Part shown: piece by piece, positions 40,974 through 50,500 of the stretch | Numbering within the stretch: position 1 is the stretch's first letter | Layout: every line of letters starts with the position of its first letter | Source of the DNA: Mesorhizobium onobrychidis | GTDB lineage: Bacteria; Pseudomonadota; Alphaproteobacteria; Rhizobiales; Rhizobiaceae | Assembly (NCBI RefSeq): GCF_024707545.1 | Contig: NZ_CP062229.1 | Location: 1,793,501 to 1,857,500, forward strand | DNA length: 64,000 nucleotides | Direction: 5' to 3' | Translations under genes and position numbers: made by a program | The notes under the pieces: model-generated | What the model was told of the DNA's origin: nothing | What the model saw: only the letters and a program-made list of their open reading frames with translations | Databases searched by the model: none

Positions 40974-41770
40974 CGATCGGCCGCGCCCTGCGTGCTGGTC
41001 CTGTTCAGTTTTGGCGCTGCCGCCACCAACGCCTTGCCGATCGCCGACTGCGGGGCACCGATGACCGCACGGGCGTTGCCGCTCTCGGCGACGCGGCCGG
41101 CATCCAAAATGACGACACGATGGGCGATGGCGCTGATAACGCCAAGATCATGCGAAATGAATAGATAGGCGATCCGTTCCTCGCGCTGCAGATCGAGCAG
41201 CAACTGCAGGATCTGCCGGCGCACCGATACGTCGAGCGCTGACACCGCCTCATCGAGCACGATCAGCGACGGGTTTGTGGCGATGGCGCGAGCAATCGCT
41301 ATGCGCTGGCGCTGGCCGCCCGAGATCTCGTGGATGGCGCGGCCGGCGAGATCAGCGCTCAGGCCGACGCGCTCAAGCAAGGCAGCGATGCGGCGCGGGC
41401 GTTCTGATCGGGTTGCGATGCCATGGATGCGCAGCGGATCGTCGAGCACGCGCGCCACGGTGGCGCGTGGGTTGAAGGCGGCGAGCGGGTCCTGGAATAC
41501 CATTTGCAAACGAGCGCGCCGGGCGCGCAAGGCGGCGCCGTTCAGGGACAGGAAATCGCCGCCTTCGAAGTCGATACGGCCGGCGTCCGGTTCGACCAGC
41601 CGCAGCACCAGTCGCGCGATCGTCGACTTGCCGCTGCCGGAAGGCCCGGCCAGCGCCAGCGTCTCGCCGGGCTCGATGTGAAAGGAGACATTATCGACGG
41701 CGGCGAGGGTCTTGCCGCCGGGACGATATCGTTTGGTCAGGCCGGAAACGGCCAGCAATGGACTGCTCAC
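40967..41770 (-). CDS. Oligo/dipeptide ABC transporter ATPase (DppF/OppF type)
   Basis: The 267-residue ATPase shows Walker A GPSGSGKSTIARL, signature ISGGQRQRIAIARA and Walker B LIVLDEAVSALD. It lacks the long C-terminal oligopeptide domain of many OppF proteins. It is the last gene of the five-gene peptide importer operon 46317-40967 and starts within the stop of the other ATPase. Confidence 0.92.
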   Translation of the reverse strand: MSSPLLAVSGLTKRYRPGGKTLAAVDNVSFHIEPGETLALAGPSGSGKSTIARLVLRLVEPDAGRIDFEGGDFLSLNGAALRARRARLQMVFQDPLAAFNPRATVARVLDDPLRIHGIATRSERPRRIAALLERVGLSADLAGRAIHEISGGQRQRIAIARAIATNPSLIVLDEAVSALDVSVRRQILQLLLDLQREERIAYLFISHDLGVISAIAHRVVILDAGRVAESGNARAVIGAPQSAIGKALVAAAPKLNRTSTQGAADRQ

Positions 41771-42621
41771 CGCGATGCTCCTGCCTGCTGCAGCAGCGGT
41801 TCGGCGTCGAGGCCGAGATGAGCGTCGAGCAGCGCTCTTGTGTAGGCGTGGCGCGGGGTAGCGACGATCTGCGCCGTCGCGCCGAATTCGACCAACTCGC
41901 CGTGCCGGAATACGGCGATGCGCTCGGCCAGCTCGGCGGCCAGCGCGATGTCATGGCTGACGAACAGCAGCGTCATGCCGTCCTCGGCTACCAATTGCCG
42001 GATCAGCGCGACGATCTCGGCCTGCACGATGGTGTCCAGAGCGCTGGTCGCCTCGTCGGCGATCAGCAGCTTCGGACCGGCCGCGATCGCTGCGGCGATC
42101 GCCACGCGCTGTTTTTGGCCACCGGAAAGCTGGTGCGGGTAGGCGTGCAAAGCGGCGTCCGGGTCGGGCAGGCGGACGCGTTCAAGCAGAGTTTTTGCCT
42201 TGGCATAGGATTGCGACCAAGTAAGGCCGAGATGCGTGTGCGCGACTTCCGCGACCTGCTCGCCGACCGCCATTACCGGATCGAGGCTGGCCGAGGGGTC
42301 CTGGAAGACGAAGCCGATGTCGCGGCCACCGAGTGGACTGTGGCTGGGTTTGGCGGCGGATTTTAGAGGCCTGTGTTCTGTGGCACCCGAAGATGGCGGC
42401 GACTGCAAAAACCAATCGATACGGCCGTCAATCCTGGCGGAAGCCGGCAGCAGCCCGGCAACGGCCAGCGCCAGCGTGCTCTTGCCCGAACCGCTCTCGC
42501 CGATGACGGCGAAGCATTCGCCGGTGGCGATATCGAGGCTGAGCTGTTTCAGCGCCGCCACCTCGCTGCCGTCGCGGCGGTAGGTCACCGTCAAATCGTG
42601 GATCGAAAGCAGCGCCGTCAC
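41767..42621 (-). CDS. Oligo/dipeptide ABC transporter ATPase (DppD/OppD type)
   Basis: The 284-residue ATPase shows Walker A GESGSGKSTLALA, signature LSGGQKQRVAIAAAIA and Walker B LLIADEATSALD. The iron-sulfur-type cysteine cluster of some DppD proteins is not evident. It overlaps both neighbours by 4 bases and forms a heterodimer with the following ATPase. Confidence 0.92.
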   Translation of the reverse strand: MTALLSIHDLTVTYRRDGSEVAALKQLSLDIATGECFAVIGESGSGKSTLALAVAGLLPASARIDGRIDWFLQSPPSSGATEHRPLKSAAKPSHSPLGGRDIGFVFQDPSASLDPVMAVGEQVAEVAHTHLGLTWSQSYAKAKTLLERVRLPDPDAALHAYPHQLSGGQKQRVAIAAAIAAGPKLLIADEATSALDTIVQAEIVALIRQLVAEDGMTLLFVSHDIALAAELAERIAVFRHGELVEFGATAQIVATPRHAYTRALLDAHLGLDAEPLLQQAGASR

Positions 42622-43448
42622 GACAGGCTCCTTCTCACCGCCGTCGTCTCGACGACGCCTTCGCCGGCGAGGTAGACGCCGAGCACTGTCAGCACGAGTG
42701 CTACGCCTGGAATGATCGACAGGAAGGGCGCGGTGCGCAGCACGGCGCGACCTTCGGCGATCATGCCGCCCCAGGTCACGCGGTTGGGGTCGCCGAGGCC
42801 GAGAAACGAAAGTGCCGCCTCGGTGAGGATTGCCGCGGCGACGATCACCGACGACAATGCCAGCACCGGCGGCAATGCGTTGGGCAGTACTTCGCGAAAG
42901 GCGATCTCCAGCGGAGGCATGCCGATGACGCGGGCGCCGGCAACAAAATCGCGCTCGCGGATCGACAGCACTTCAGCGCGGGCAACACGCGCCGGCCCCG
43001 TCCAGGCGCCGAGCGCGATCGCCGTGACGACGACGCCGAGCGATGGCCCGACGACGCTGACGAAGGCCAGCGCCAACAGGAAGCTCGGCACGGTCTGGAA
43101 GGCGTCGGTGATGCGCATCAGCACCTCGTCGACGAGGCCGACGGCAAAGCCCGCCAGCGTGCCGACTATTGCGCCGACGGCAAGGGCTGCGGCTGCCGCC
43201 GCCAGCCCGACCGCCAAGGAGGTACGGGCGCCGTGGAGAAGCTCGGCCAGCACGTCACGGCCGAGCCGGTCGGTGCCGAGCGGCAGCGACCAGTCCTGAA
43301 ATGGCGGCAGCAGCGCCGGCCCGGCAATAGCCTGCGGATCGCCGGGAAAGAATAGCGACGCCGATAGCGCCATGGCGAACAGCGCTACCAGAATGATCGC
43401 GCCGGCGATCGCTTCCGGCGTGCGAAGAAAGCGGCGAAGCGGGCTCAC
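42618..43448 (-). CDS. Oligo/dipeptide ABC transporter permease (DppC type)
   Basis: The 276-residue membrane protein contains the DppC family start LRRFLRTPEAIAGAIILVAL, GTDRLGRDVLAELLHGARTSL and the EAA loop FVAGARVIGMPPLEIAFREVLPN. It begins with GTG at 43448 overlapping the preceding stop; the same frame stays open to 44459, but that stretch is antisense-frame noise over dppB. Confidence 0.9.
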   Translation of the reverse strand: MSPLRRFLRTPEAIAGAIILVALFAMALSASLFFPGDPQAIAGPALLPPFQDWSLPLGTDRLGRDVLAELLHGARTSLAVGLAAAAAALAVGAIVGTLAGFAVGLVDEVLMRITDAFQTVPSFLLALAFVSVVGPSLGVVVTAIALGAWTGPARVARAEVLSIRERDFVAGARVIGMPPLEIAFREVLPNALPPVLALSSVIVAAAILTEAALSFLGLGDPNRVTWGGMIAEGRAVLRTAPFLSIIPGVALVLTVLGVYLAGEGVVETTAVRRSLS

Positions 43449-44431
43449 GCGCTGGTCTCGCTGGCGCCGACGCGCGGATCGAGGAAAGCGTAGGCGATAT
43501 CGACGAGAAGGTTGATGATGATAACCAGAACGGCGCTGACGAGAATGATGCCGAGCAGCAGCGGCGTGTCGCGCGCCGCCACCGCCTCCTGCGCCAGCCG
43601 GCCAAGGCCGGGCACCGAAAAGACGCTTTCGATGACGACGCTGCCGCCGAGCATCTGCGCCGATTGCAGGCCGAGCATGGTGACCAACGGCAACAGCGCG
43701 TTGCGGGCGACGTGGGCGAGCACGATGCGGCGGCGGGAAAGCCCCTTGGCGCGGGCGGCGAGCACAAAATCCTGCCGCCAGACCTCGGCCATGCCGGCGC
43801 GCATCATGCGCAGATAGAGTGCCAGATAGATGAAGCCGAGTGCGGACACCGGCAGGATGAGATGGCGGGCGATATCGGCCGCGCGCTCGAGGCCGGTCTT
43901 GCCCGACGCGATGCTCTCGATGCCGCCGATCGGAAACCAGCGCAGGTCGACCGCAAAGATGATGATCAGCACCAACGCGAGCCAGAAGCCCGGTACCGCA
44001 TAGAGCGCCAGCGAACCGATCGACAGGAAGCGGTCGCGAAAACTGCCGGGCCTGGCGCCGGCATAGATGCCGAGTGCCGAGCCGAGCCCGAAGGAGAGCG
44101 CGGTGGCGCTGCCCATCAACAGCAACGTGTTGGGCAGGCGTTCGAGGATGACGTCGCGGATCGGCCCCGAGAAGGTGACCGACTGGCCGAGGTCGAGATG
44201 CAGCAGCGCCCAGAGGTAGTTCGCCAGCCGCGTCAACGCCGACTGGTCGAGGCCCCAACGATGGCGCAGCAATTCGATCATGCCGGCGTCGCCGCCGGTC
44301 GAGACGATATAGGCGTCGACCGCGTCGCCGGGGGCGGCTTCCAGCAAAAGGAAAGTGCCGATCACGACAATCAGCAGCACGAAGACGCTGCCGACGAGGC
44401 GACGGCGAAGGAGGATGAGGGCGCGATTCAT
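43445..44431 (-). CDS. Oligo/dipeptide ABC transporter permease (DppB type)
   Basis: The 328-residue membrane protein starts with the DppB-type helix LLRRRLVGSVFVLLIVVIGT, has a periplasmic loop and the EAA motif FVLAARAKGLSRRRIVLAHVARNAL. It pairs with the DppC-type permease encoded downstream. A 275-base gap with a large inverted repeat separates it from the binding-protein gene. Confidence 0.9.
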   Translation of the reverse strand: MNRALILLRRRLVGSVFVLLIVVIGTFLLLEAAPGDAVDAYIVSTGGDAGMIELLRHRWGLDQSALTRLANYLWALLHLDLGQSVTFSGPIRDVILERLPNTLLLMGSATALSFGLGSALGIYAGARPGSFRDRFLSIGSLALYAVPGFWLALVLIIIFAVDLRWFPIGGIESIASGKTGLERAADIARHLILPVSALGFIYLALYLRMMRAGMAEVWRQDFVLAARAKGLSRRRIVLAHVARNALLPLVTMLGLQSAQMLGGSVVIESVFSVPGLGRLAQEAVAARDTPLLLGIILVSAVLVIIINLLVDIAYAFLDPRVGASETSA

Positions 44432-44482
44432 GGCGCAGGTTGCTTGTTGCTGTGGCCATAGAGAGATGCGCTGCGCCTAGGC

Positions 44483-44640
44483 ACCCCCCTCTGTCCTGCC
44501 GGACATCTCCCCCTCAAGGGGGGAGATTGGCCGTCACATGCCGTGGTGCCAATCGCAAACATTGCTGAGGGAAATGCCGGCGCCAAGGCAAGCCAATCTC
44601 CCCCCTTGAGGGGGAGATGTCCGGCAGGACAGAGGGGGGT
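44483..44640. repeat. Large inverted repeat with perfect 49-bp arms
   Basis: Bases 44483-44531 are the exact reverse complement of 44592-44640, separated by 60 bases. The arms contain a CCCCCTCAAGGGGGG-type palindrome and TGTCCTGCCGGACA. The related element at 507-649 shows this is a dispersed family. It lies between the binding-protein gene and permease genes of the peptide operon and could form a strong RNA hairpin that lowers expression of downstream genes. Confidence 0.9.
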
Positions 44641-44706
44641 ATCGTCGAGCACGGACATTACCAACTTCACCTATTGGCGAAGGTCAATCGCTATTCACCC
44701 ACGGCT

Positions 44707-46317
44707 TCACCCCTCAAGCCAAGTGTCCGCCCAGTTCGACACCGCCCAGCGCGGGTTGTTGGCGACATTCCCCACCGTGTCTCTGATAACGCTGATGAAG
44801 CTCCATTCGGCGATATTGATCAGCGGCAGGTCGGCCGCGACCTTTTTCTGAAACTCCTTGTAAAGTTCCGTCCGCGCGGCGGGGTCGAGCGTCTCGGACG
44901 CCTTGGCGATGAGGGCATCGAGTTCATCGTTCTTGTAGCCACCCTGGTTGGAGAAAGGCACGCCGTCGGGAATGCCGCTCTGCACCAGGATGGTGGTCGA
45001 AATCGCCGGATCGCCGCGGAACACCGGCGGCCCGACCGCAAGGTCGAAGGCGTGGTCGGTGTAGACCGCCTTGATATGCGCGGCCGAATCGTTGTTGACC
45101 AGCTGGGCGTCGATACCGATGGCGGCCAGCGCTTGGCGCAGATAGTCGCCGAACTGCTTGGTTTCGTTGAAGTAGGGCGCCGGCAGCAGCTTCAGCGAAA
45201 AGCGCTTGCCGTCGTCTCCCTTGCTGTAGCCGGCTTCGTCGAGCAAGGCGTTGGCCTTGGCCACGTCGAAGGCGTAGGTCGGCACATCGGCCGTATAGAA
45301 TTGCGGATCGTTCTTCGGCACCGGGCCGGTGGCTGTCGCGGCGTAGCCGAGGAACACCGTCTTGACGACGAAATCCTTGTCGATGGCGTGGGCGATCGCC
45401 TGGCGCACCTTCAGGTCGGCCAGCTCCTTGCGGCGATGGTTGATCTCGACGACGAGCTGATAGGTCAGCCCCTCATAGCCCTTGGTGATCACCTTGAGGC
45501 CAGGCGCCTTGGAGATGCGGTCGAGATCGGCCAGCGGCACCGCGGAAAACGCGGCGAGCTGGATCTCTTCGGCCTCGAGCGCGCTTGCCGCCGAAGTGCG
45601 GTCGGGCAGCACCTGGTAGATGATCTCGTCGAGGTAAGGTTGGTCCTTACCCCAATAGTCCCCATTCTTCTCCAGCCGGTAATATTCGCCTGACTTGTGT
45701 TCGGCGAATTTGAACGGGCCGGTGCCGATCGGTGCGTTGTTGGCTGGGTTCTCTTCGATCTTTCCTGTCTCGTAGATGTGCTTCGGCATCACGCTGCTCA
45801 GCGCCGGCAAGGCGTTGCGGATCAGCTGGAACGGTGTCGGCTTGGCGAATTTGAAAACCGCCGTCAGTTCGTCCGGCGTGTCGACCGCCTCCAGTTCCTT
45901 GAAGACGGTGCGGCCGAGATTCTGCAGCGGCTTCCAGATTTGCAGCGCCGAGAATGCGACGTCGGCGGAGGTGAAGGGTTTGCCGTCATGCCATTTGACG
46001 CCCTCGCGCAATTTGAACGTCACCGACAGGCCATCGGCGGCGCCCTCCCAGCCTATCGCCAGGCGCGGGTCGAGCCCGTCCTTGCCGTCGAAGGACGCCT
46101 CGGCCAGCGTTTCCACGATCTTGCTCGAAATGAAGAACACGCCGTTGGAAGCGACGATCGCCGGGTTGAGGTTGCGCGGCTCGGAATCGGCGGCGACGAC
46201 CAGCCGCCCGCCTTTCTTCGGTGTCTGTGCCCAGCCGATCGTTGGCAGCGCCGTCGAAGCCAGAAGCAAAGCCGACCCGGCAAGCACGGTGCGTCTGGAA
46301 ATCGTGACATTTGACAT
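44707..46317 (-). CDS. Peptide-type ABC transporter substrate-binding protein (family 5)
   Basis: The 536-residue periplasmic protein has a Tat-type signal (SRRTVL at residues 7-12, hydrophobic core, IGWAQ). Family 5 features are VAADSEPRNLNPA, LREGVKWHDGKPFTSADVAFSA and HKSGEYYRLEKNGDYWG. It belongs to the importer operon that continues with two permeases and two ATPases. Such proteins bind di- or oligopeptides, and sometimes other compounds; glutathione-derived peptides are plausible given the gamma-glutamyltransferase nearby. Confidence 0.9.
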   Translation of the reverse strand: MSNVTISRRTVLAGSALLLASTALPTIGWAQTPKKGGRLVVAADSEPRNLNPAIVASNGVFFISSKIVETLAEASFDGKDGLDPRLAIGWEGAADGLSVTFKLREGVKWHDGKPFTSADVAFSALQIWKPLQNLGRTVFKELEAVDTPDELTAVFKFAKPTPFQLIRNALPALSSVMPKHIYETGKIEENPANNAPIGTGPFKFAEHKSGEYYRLEKNGDYWGKDQPYLDEIIYQVLPDRTSAASALEAEEIQLAAFSAVPLADLDRISKAPGLKVITKGYEGLTYQLVVEINHRRKELADLKVRQAIAHAIDKDFVVKTVFLGYAATATGPVPKNDPQFYTADVPTYAFDVAKANALLDEAGYSKGDDGKRFSLKLLPAPYFNETKQFGDYLRQALAAIGIDAQLVNNDSAAHIKAVYTDHAFDLAVGPPVFRGDPAISTTILVQSGIPDGVPFSNQGGYKNDELDALIAKASETLDPAARTELYKEFQKKVAADLPLINIAEWSFISVIRDTVGNVANNPRWAVSNWADTWLEG

Positions 46318-46496
46318 GATCGAACTCCGTCCCTCTCAGCCACCCGGGCCAATACCCTCGGACGCCGGACGGCATCCTTGCAAGGGTGATTATGAGCCTT
46401 GCCGAGGGTTTCGCCAGAGACGGATTTGGCGCATCCTCATGTGGCTTTGAAAATTTCGTCCGCTGGACCAGTTACAGGGAAGCGGTTCAATCCGAC

Positions 46497-46534
46497 CTTA
46501 TCTGGTAGGACCAGACTTATCTAGTAGAACCAGA
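46497..46534. promoter_or_regulatory. Two tandem 19-bp copies of a GntR-type operator
   Basis: CTTATCTGGTAGGACCAGA (46497-46515) is followed without a gap by CTTATCTAGTAGAACCAGA (46516-46534); 17 of 19 positions agree. Each contains a TGGT-N3-ACCA-like dyad, the pattern of FCD-type GntR regulators. The site lies between the divergent binding-protein gene (46317) and peptidase gene (46588), 53 bases before the latter. Confidence 0.6.
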
Positions 46535-46587
46535 CTGGGCACCGCCGGCGATCCGACCGGCCGGCCAGGGAATTCAGGGAGAGAAAG

Positions 46588-47778
46588 ATGAACGTCGCCC
46601 CCGGTAAGAATGCCGTCAGCACCATCCCGTTCGACCACGCCAGGGTCGATCGGCTGATGGAGGAGGCCGGTATCGATGTGCTGCTCGCCACCTCCAAGCA
46701 CAACACGCAATATCTGCTTGGCGGCTACAAGTTCATCTTCTTCGCCGCCATGGATGCGATCGGCCACAGCCGCTATTTGCCTGTTGTAGTTTACGAGAAG
46801 GGTGGGCCTGAGCATGCCGCCTATATCGGCAACCGCATGGAGGGCGCCGAGCACCAGAACAACCCGTTCTGGACGCCGACCTTGCACGCCGCCTGCTGGG
46901 GCACGCTCGACGCCGCCAATCTCGCGGTTGAGCACCTGACCAAAATCGGCAAGGGCAACGCCCGCATCGGCATCGAGCCGGCTTTCCTGCCGTCGGATGC
47001 CTACACGCTGATCCGCAAGGCGCTGCCGGACGCCAAGCTGATCGACGCGACTGATATGCTGGAGCGGATGCGAGCGATCAAGACGGATGCGGAACTGGAG
47101 AAGCTGCGCATCGCTTCCGAACTGATCACCGATTCCATGCTGGCGACCGTTCGCTGGGCGCGTGAAGGCACGACCAAGACCGAGATCATCGAGCAACTCA
47201 GGCGCGAGGAGACCAATCGCGGCGCGCATTTCGAATATTGCCTGCTGACGCTCGGCGCCAGCCACAACCGCGCCGCCTCGCCGCAGGCATGGAAGAAGGG
47301 CGAGGTGATGTCGATCGATTCCGGCGGCAATTATCACGGCTATATCGGCGACCTCTGTCGCATGGGCATTCTGGGCGAGCCGGATGCCGAACTCGAGGAT
47401 CTATTGGCCGAAGTCGAGGCGGTGCAGCAGGCGGCCTTTTCCAAGGTACGCGCCGGCACGCTGGGTGGTGACATGATTTCCTACGCGGAAGGCGTGCTGA
47501 AGAAATCCAAGGTCGCGCCCTATACCGATTTCTTTGCCCACGGCATGGGGCTGATCACACATGAAGCGCCGTTCCTGATGACCAACCATCCGGTGACCTA
47601 TGAAGGCACCTATGCCGAAAAGCCGCTGGAGAAAAACATGGTGCTCTCGGTCGAGACGACGATGCTTCACCCGACGCGCGGCTTCATCAAGCTGGAGGAC
47701 ACGGTGGCGGTCACCGAGACCGGTTACGCTATGTTCGGCGATCGGGGCAGGGGCTGGAACAGGGGCGGGGTGGCCTAA
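46588..47778 (+). CDS. M24-family metallopeptidase (Xaa-Pro peptidase/creatinase-like)
   Basis: The 396-residue protein has the N-terminal creatinase domain and the pita-bread domain. Metal ligands appear in order: SIDSGG (Asp), GYIGDLCR (Asp), FFAHGMGL (His), SVETTM (Glu) and IKLEDTVAV (Glu), so it should be a working metal enzyme. GGGAGAGAAAG precedes the ATG. It is divergent from the peptide importer and may cut the imported peptides, or act on a small amide. Confidence 0.9.
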   Translation: MNVAPGKNAVSTIPFDHARVDRLMEEAGIDVLLATSKHNTQYLLGGYKFIFFAAMDAIGHSRYLPVVVYEKGGPEHAAYIGNRMEGAEHQNNPFWTPTLHAACWGTLDAANLAVEHLTKIGKGNARIGIEPAFLPSDAYTLIRKALPDAKLIDATDMLERMRAIKTDAELEKLRIASELITDSMLATVRWAREGTTKTEIIEQLRREETNRGAHFEYCLLTLGASHNRAASPQAWKKGEVMSIDSGGNYHGYIGDLCRMGILGEPDAELEDLLAEVEAVQQAAFSKVRAGTLGGDMISYAEGVLKKSKVAPYTDFFAHGMGLITHEAPFLMTNHPVTYEGTYAEKPLEKNMVLSVETTMLHPTRGFIKLEDTVAVTETGYAMFGDRGRGWNRGGVA

Positions 47779-47881
47779 AGCGCGTCGCGTTTGAATGGAT
47801 TCAATGCGACGCGATTTAAATTCTTGTCTTTATGCATGTCGTTATCGCAAAACCGCTGCGCACTTTTGCGCGACATGCATT
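47779..47881. repeat. Two-hairpin intergenic repeat
   Basis: The gap between the convergent peptidase and cupin genes is filled by one structured element: GCGTCGC...GCGACGC around TTTGAATGGATTCAA (about 47783-47812), then ATGCATGTCG (47832-47841) paired with CGACATGCAT (47871-47880). The pattern is a familiar type of rhizobial dispersed repeat. It can also serve as a terminator for both genes. Confidence 0.7.
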
Positions 47882-48299
47882 AGCTGCCGCCCGGCGGCAG
47901 CAGCCTGAAATCCGGCAGGTCGCGCAGCGCCAGTTCCGGCCCGGCCGGCGAATAGACGACGAAGAGCTGCATGGGCGCATCGCCGGTGTTCAGCGTCGAA
48001 TGGAAGCGGCTTTCCGGCACATAGATGGTGCAGCCGGGCCCGACCTTTGCAACGACCGGATTGCCGTCCTCGTCTTCGACCATCTGCTCGCCATTGCCTG
48101 ATATGACGAAGATGATCTCTTCCGCACCCGGATGATTATGCCGCGTGTGGCCCTTGCCGGAGGGCAGGTCGACGACGCCGCCGGAAAAACGCGTTGCGCC
48201 GTTCACTTCGGGTGCCACCGTCAGCGACAGCCTGCCCCAGTCGAAGCCGAAGGCGCTGACATCCTTCGGATAGACAAACACCTTGCTTTTGTCGGTCAT
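47880..48299 (-). CDS. Cupin-domain protein
   Basis: The 139-residue single-domain cupin has the metal-binding motifs GKGHTRHNHPGAEEIIFVISG (His-x-His and Glu) and VPESRFHSTLNTGDAP (His). ATG 48299 is chosen over a start at 48341 inside the preceding gene. It follows the two Tm-1-like genes by 4 bases and is probably co-transcribed. Function unknown; the fold often binds small sugars or acids. Confidence 0.82.
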   Translation of the reverse strand: MTDKSKVFVYPKDVSAFGFDWGRLSLTVAPEVNGATRFSGGVVDLPSGKGHTRHNHPGAEEIIFVISGNGEQMVEDEDGNPVVAKVGPGCTIYVPESRFHSTLNTGDAPMQLFVVYSPAGPELALRDLPDFRLLPPGGS

Positions 48300-48303
48300 C
48301 GTC

Positions 48304-49182
48304 TCATCCCTTCTTTTTCTTCGCAGTCGTTTTGGCACCAAGCGTCACGGCCTTGAAATCGGCGGTCTGCCTGGCGATCGCCGCTTCCGCCGGCAGCCGC
48401 TCCATCGAACTGGCGCCGTAGAAACCGTGCAGGCCCTTGCAGCGTTCGAGGATGTACTGGGCATCGTCCGGCATCGAGATCGGGCCGCCATGGCAAAGCA
48501 AAATGATATCCTTGCGCACGATACGCGCCGCTTCAGCGATGGCGTCGATCTCCTTGACGCAGTCGTCCAGTGACTTGGCCGACGTCGCGCCGATCGAGCC
48601 GCCGGTGGTCACCCCCATATGGGCGACGACGATGTCGGCGCCGGCCTTGGTCATGGCGCGCGCCTCATCGGGGCTGAACACATAGGGCGTAGTCAGGAGG
48701 TCGAGCTCGTGTGCCGCGGCGATCATGTCGACTTCGAGCCCGAAGCCCATGCCGGTTTCTTCAAAACTCTGCCGCATCTGGCCGTCGAACAGGCCGATCG
48801 TCGGAAAGTTCTGCACGCCGGAAAAGCCCATCGTTTTCAGCTCGGCCAGCAGCAGCGGCATGATGACGAAGGGATCGGTGCCGTTGACGCCGGCCAGCAC
48901 CGGCGTCTTCTTCACCACCGGCAGCACCTCATAGGCCATTTCCTTGACGATCTCGTTGGCGTTGCCATAGGCGAGCAGGCCGGCGGCCGAGCCGCGCCCG
49001 GCCATGCGGTAGCGGCCGGAATTGTAGATGATGATCAGGTCGATCCCGCCGGCCTCCTCGGCCTTGGCCGAAAGGCCGGTGCCGGCACCACCGCCGACGA
49101 TCGGCACGCCGCCGGCAATCATCTTGCGGAACTTTTCCAGAACCTTCTTGCGTGGTATCGCGGCCATGGCTTCGTCTCTCAC
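48304..49182 (-). CDS. Phosphoenolpyruvate-hydrolase-family TIM-barrel protein (Tm-1 C-terminal-type)
   Basis: The 292-residue protein has [43 protein letters not shown] and [15 protein letters not shown], the pattern of the TIM-barrel family annotated as phosphoenolpyruvate hydrolase. In the plant Tm-1 protein the same domain is fused behind the domain encoded by the preceding gene. GTG 49182 overlaps the preceding stop; ATG 49167 is the alternative. The biochemical role is not established. Confidence 0.85.
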   Translation of the reverse strand: MRDEAMAAIPRKKVLEKFRKMIAGGVPIVGGGAGTGLSAKAEEAGGIDLIIIYNSGRYRMAGRGSAAGLLAYGNANEIVKEMAYEVLPVVKKTPVLAGVNGTDPFVIMPLLLAELKTMGFSGVQNFPTIGLFDGQMRQSFEETGMGFGLEVDMIAAAHELDLLTTPYVFSPDEARAMTKAGADIVVAHMGVTTGGSIGATSAKSLDDCVKEIDAIAEAARIVRKDIILLCHGGPISMPDDAQYILERCKGLHGFYGASSMERLPAEAAIARQTADFKAVTLGAKTTAKKKKG

Positions 49183-50375
49183 TTTCTGGTGATGTCGAGG
49201 AAAGCCGCAACCGCAGCCTTGGCGAATTCGGGGTCGTTGATGTGCAGTGGCAGGCGCGTCACTCGGCGCGTGTTATCCGGCATGATCGTACGTTCGATAG
49301 CCTCGAAGAGTGCTGCATCGGCTTCAGGGTCGAAGAAGGCGCCGCCTTCGATGTCGAGCGCCGAGACGCCCTTTTCGGGAATGAGAAACCGGACCGGTCC
49401 CTCGCAAAGGCTCAGTCTTGCACCGATCCATTCGCCGATCTTGCGGCTTTCGTCAGGGGTCGTGCGCATCAGCGTCACATTCGGATTGTGCTCGTAAAAC
49501 AGCCGCCCGCTATAGCGTTGTGGAACGGTCGGTGGCGCCCAGAAATTCACCATATCGAGCGCGCCGACCGAGCCGACATAGGGCAGTTTCGTGCGGGCGA
49601 TCGCGCCGAAGCGGTCTTCGGTCGCCGGCAGAACGCCGCCAAACAGGAGGTCGCAGACTTCTGTTGTCGTGATGTCGATGACGCCGGACAGCAAGCCGCT
49701 GTCGGCCAGCTTCTCCATGCTGCGGCCGCCGGTCCCGGTGGCGTGGAAGACTATGCAGTCATAGGTCGAACGAAGCTGCTCGGCGATGGAAGTCACGCAT
49801 GGCGTTGTGACGCCGAACATGGTGAGGCCGATCGACGGTCTGCCGTCGGGTGGCGGCGGCGGTTTTGCAGCCATGCCTGCTATCGCCTGGGCGGCATTGT
49901 GCAGCACGACACGAGACAGCCGGTTCAGGCCGGCCATATCGGTCACCGACGGCATCATGACGATGTCGGAGACATCGACGTAAGGTGCGGTGTCGCCCGA
50001 GGCGAGCGTCGAGACCATGATCTTGGGCAGGCCGAGCGGCAGCGCGCGCATGCCTGATGTGATGATCGAAGTGCCGCCACCACCGCCGATGCCGATCACA
50101 CCTGAAATATCGGTGCGCGATTGGACAAACCGGGTGAAGGCGATGGCCATTGCCGCCACCGCGGTGCCGCGATCGTCGCTGCCCAGCACGGCACTGCTGC
50201 CATCGGGATGATGGCCGGCGACCTCTTCGGCCGAGACATCGACCGGCACGGTCGCGTTGCGCGTTCCAACATCGACGCGGGCGACAGCAGCACCGGTGGC
50301 GGCGACCGCATCGGCAAGAAAGGCGAGTTCTTCACCCTTGGTGTCGGCGGTGCCCACCACATAGACGCGCTTCAT
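49179..50375 (-). CDS. Tm-1-like ATP-binding-domain protein (UPF0261 family)
   Basis: The 398-residue cytoplasmic protein opens [20 protein letters not shown] and contains [35 protein letters not shown] and [16 protein letters not shown], all typical of the N-terminal half of plant Tm-1 and its bacterial homologues. ATG 50375 matches the family start; the frame runs on to 50594 across the promoter and must be non-coding there. It is co-transcribed with the TIM-barrel gene (overlap 4 bases). Divergent from a TetR gene. Confidence 0.88.
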   Translation of the reverse strand: MKRVYVVGTADTKGEELAFLADAVAATGAAVARVDVGTRNATVPVDVSAEEVAGHHPDGSSAVLGSDDRGTAVAAMAIAFTRFVQSRTDISGVIGIGGGGGTSIITSGMRALPLGLPKIMVSTLASGDTAPYVDVSDIVMMPSVTDMAGLNRLSRVVLHNAAQAIAGMAAKPPPPPDGRPSIGLTMFGVTTPCVTSIAEQLRSTYDCIVFHATGTGGRSMEKLADSGLLSGVIDITTTEVCDLLFGGVLPATEDRFGAIARTKLPYVGSVGALDMVNFWAPPTVPQRYSGRLFYEHNPNVTLMRTTPDESRKIGEWIGARLSLCEGPVRFLIPEKGVSALDIEGGAFFDPEADAALFEAIERTIMPDNTRRVTRLPLHINDPEFAKAAVAAFLDITRK

Positions 50376-50465
50376 TGCGTTTCCCCGGTTCTTGGCGCGC
50401 TCGGCGTCGCCGCCTGCCGCTCTTTGCCCGGCCGTTCGGCAGATCGAAAGGCCATTGCAATTTTT

Positions 50466-50500
50466 TGAGACGTGCGTATCATATTGACATGAATGTCTCA
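50466..50500. promoter_or_regulatory. Palindromes overlapping the start of the TetR gene
   Basis: TGAGAC (50466-50471) with GTCTCA (50495-50500) encloses the perfect dyad GACAT-GA-ATGTC (50486-50497), which covers the TetR start codon. This placement is typical of an autorepressor; the same site could control the divergent Tm-1-like operon 113 bases away. Confidence 0.45.

Noticed and set aside
42618..44459. A 613-residue open frame covering both dipeptide permeases
   Set aside because: Only the part from GTG 43448 is DppC; the upstream half is an Arg/His/Pro-rich shadow of dppB in another frame.
50485..50490. TTGACA as a -35 element
   Set aside because: It overlaps the TetR start codon, so it cannot serve that gene, and no -10 fits for another.
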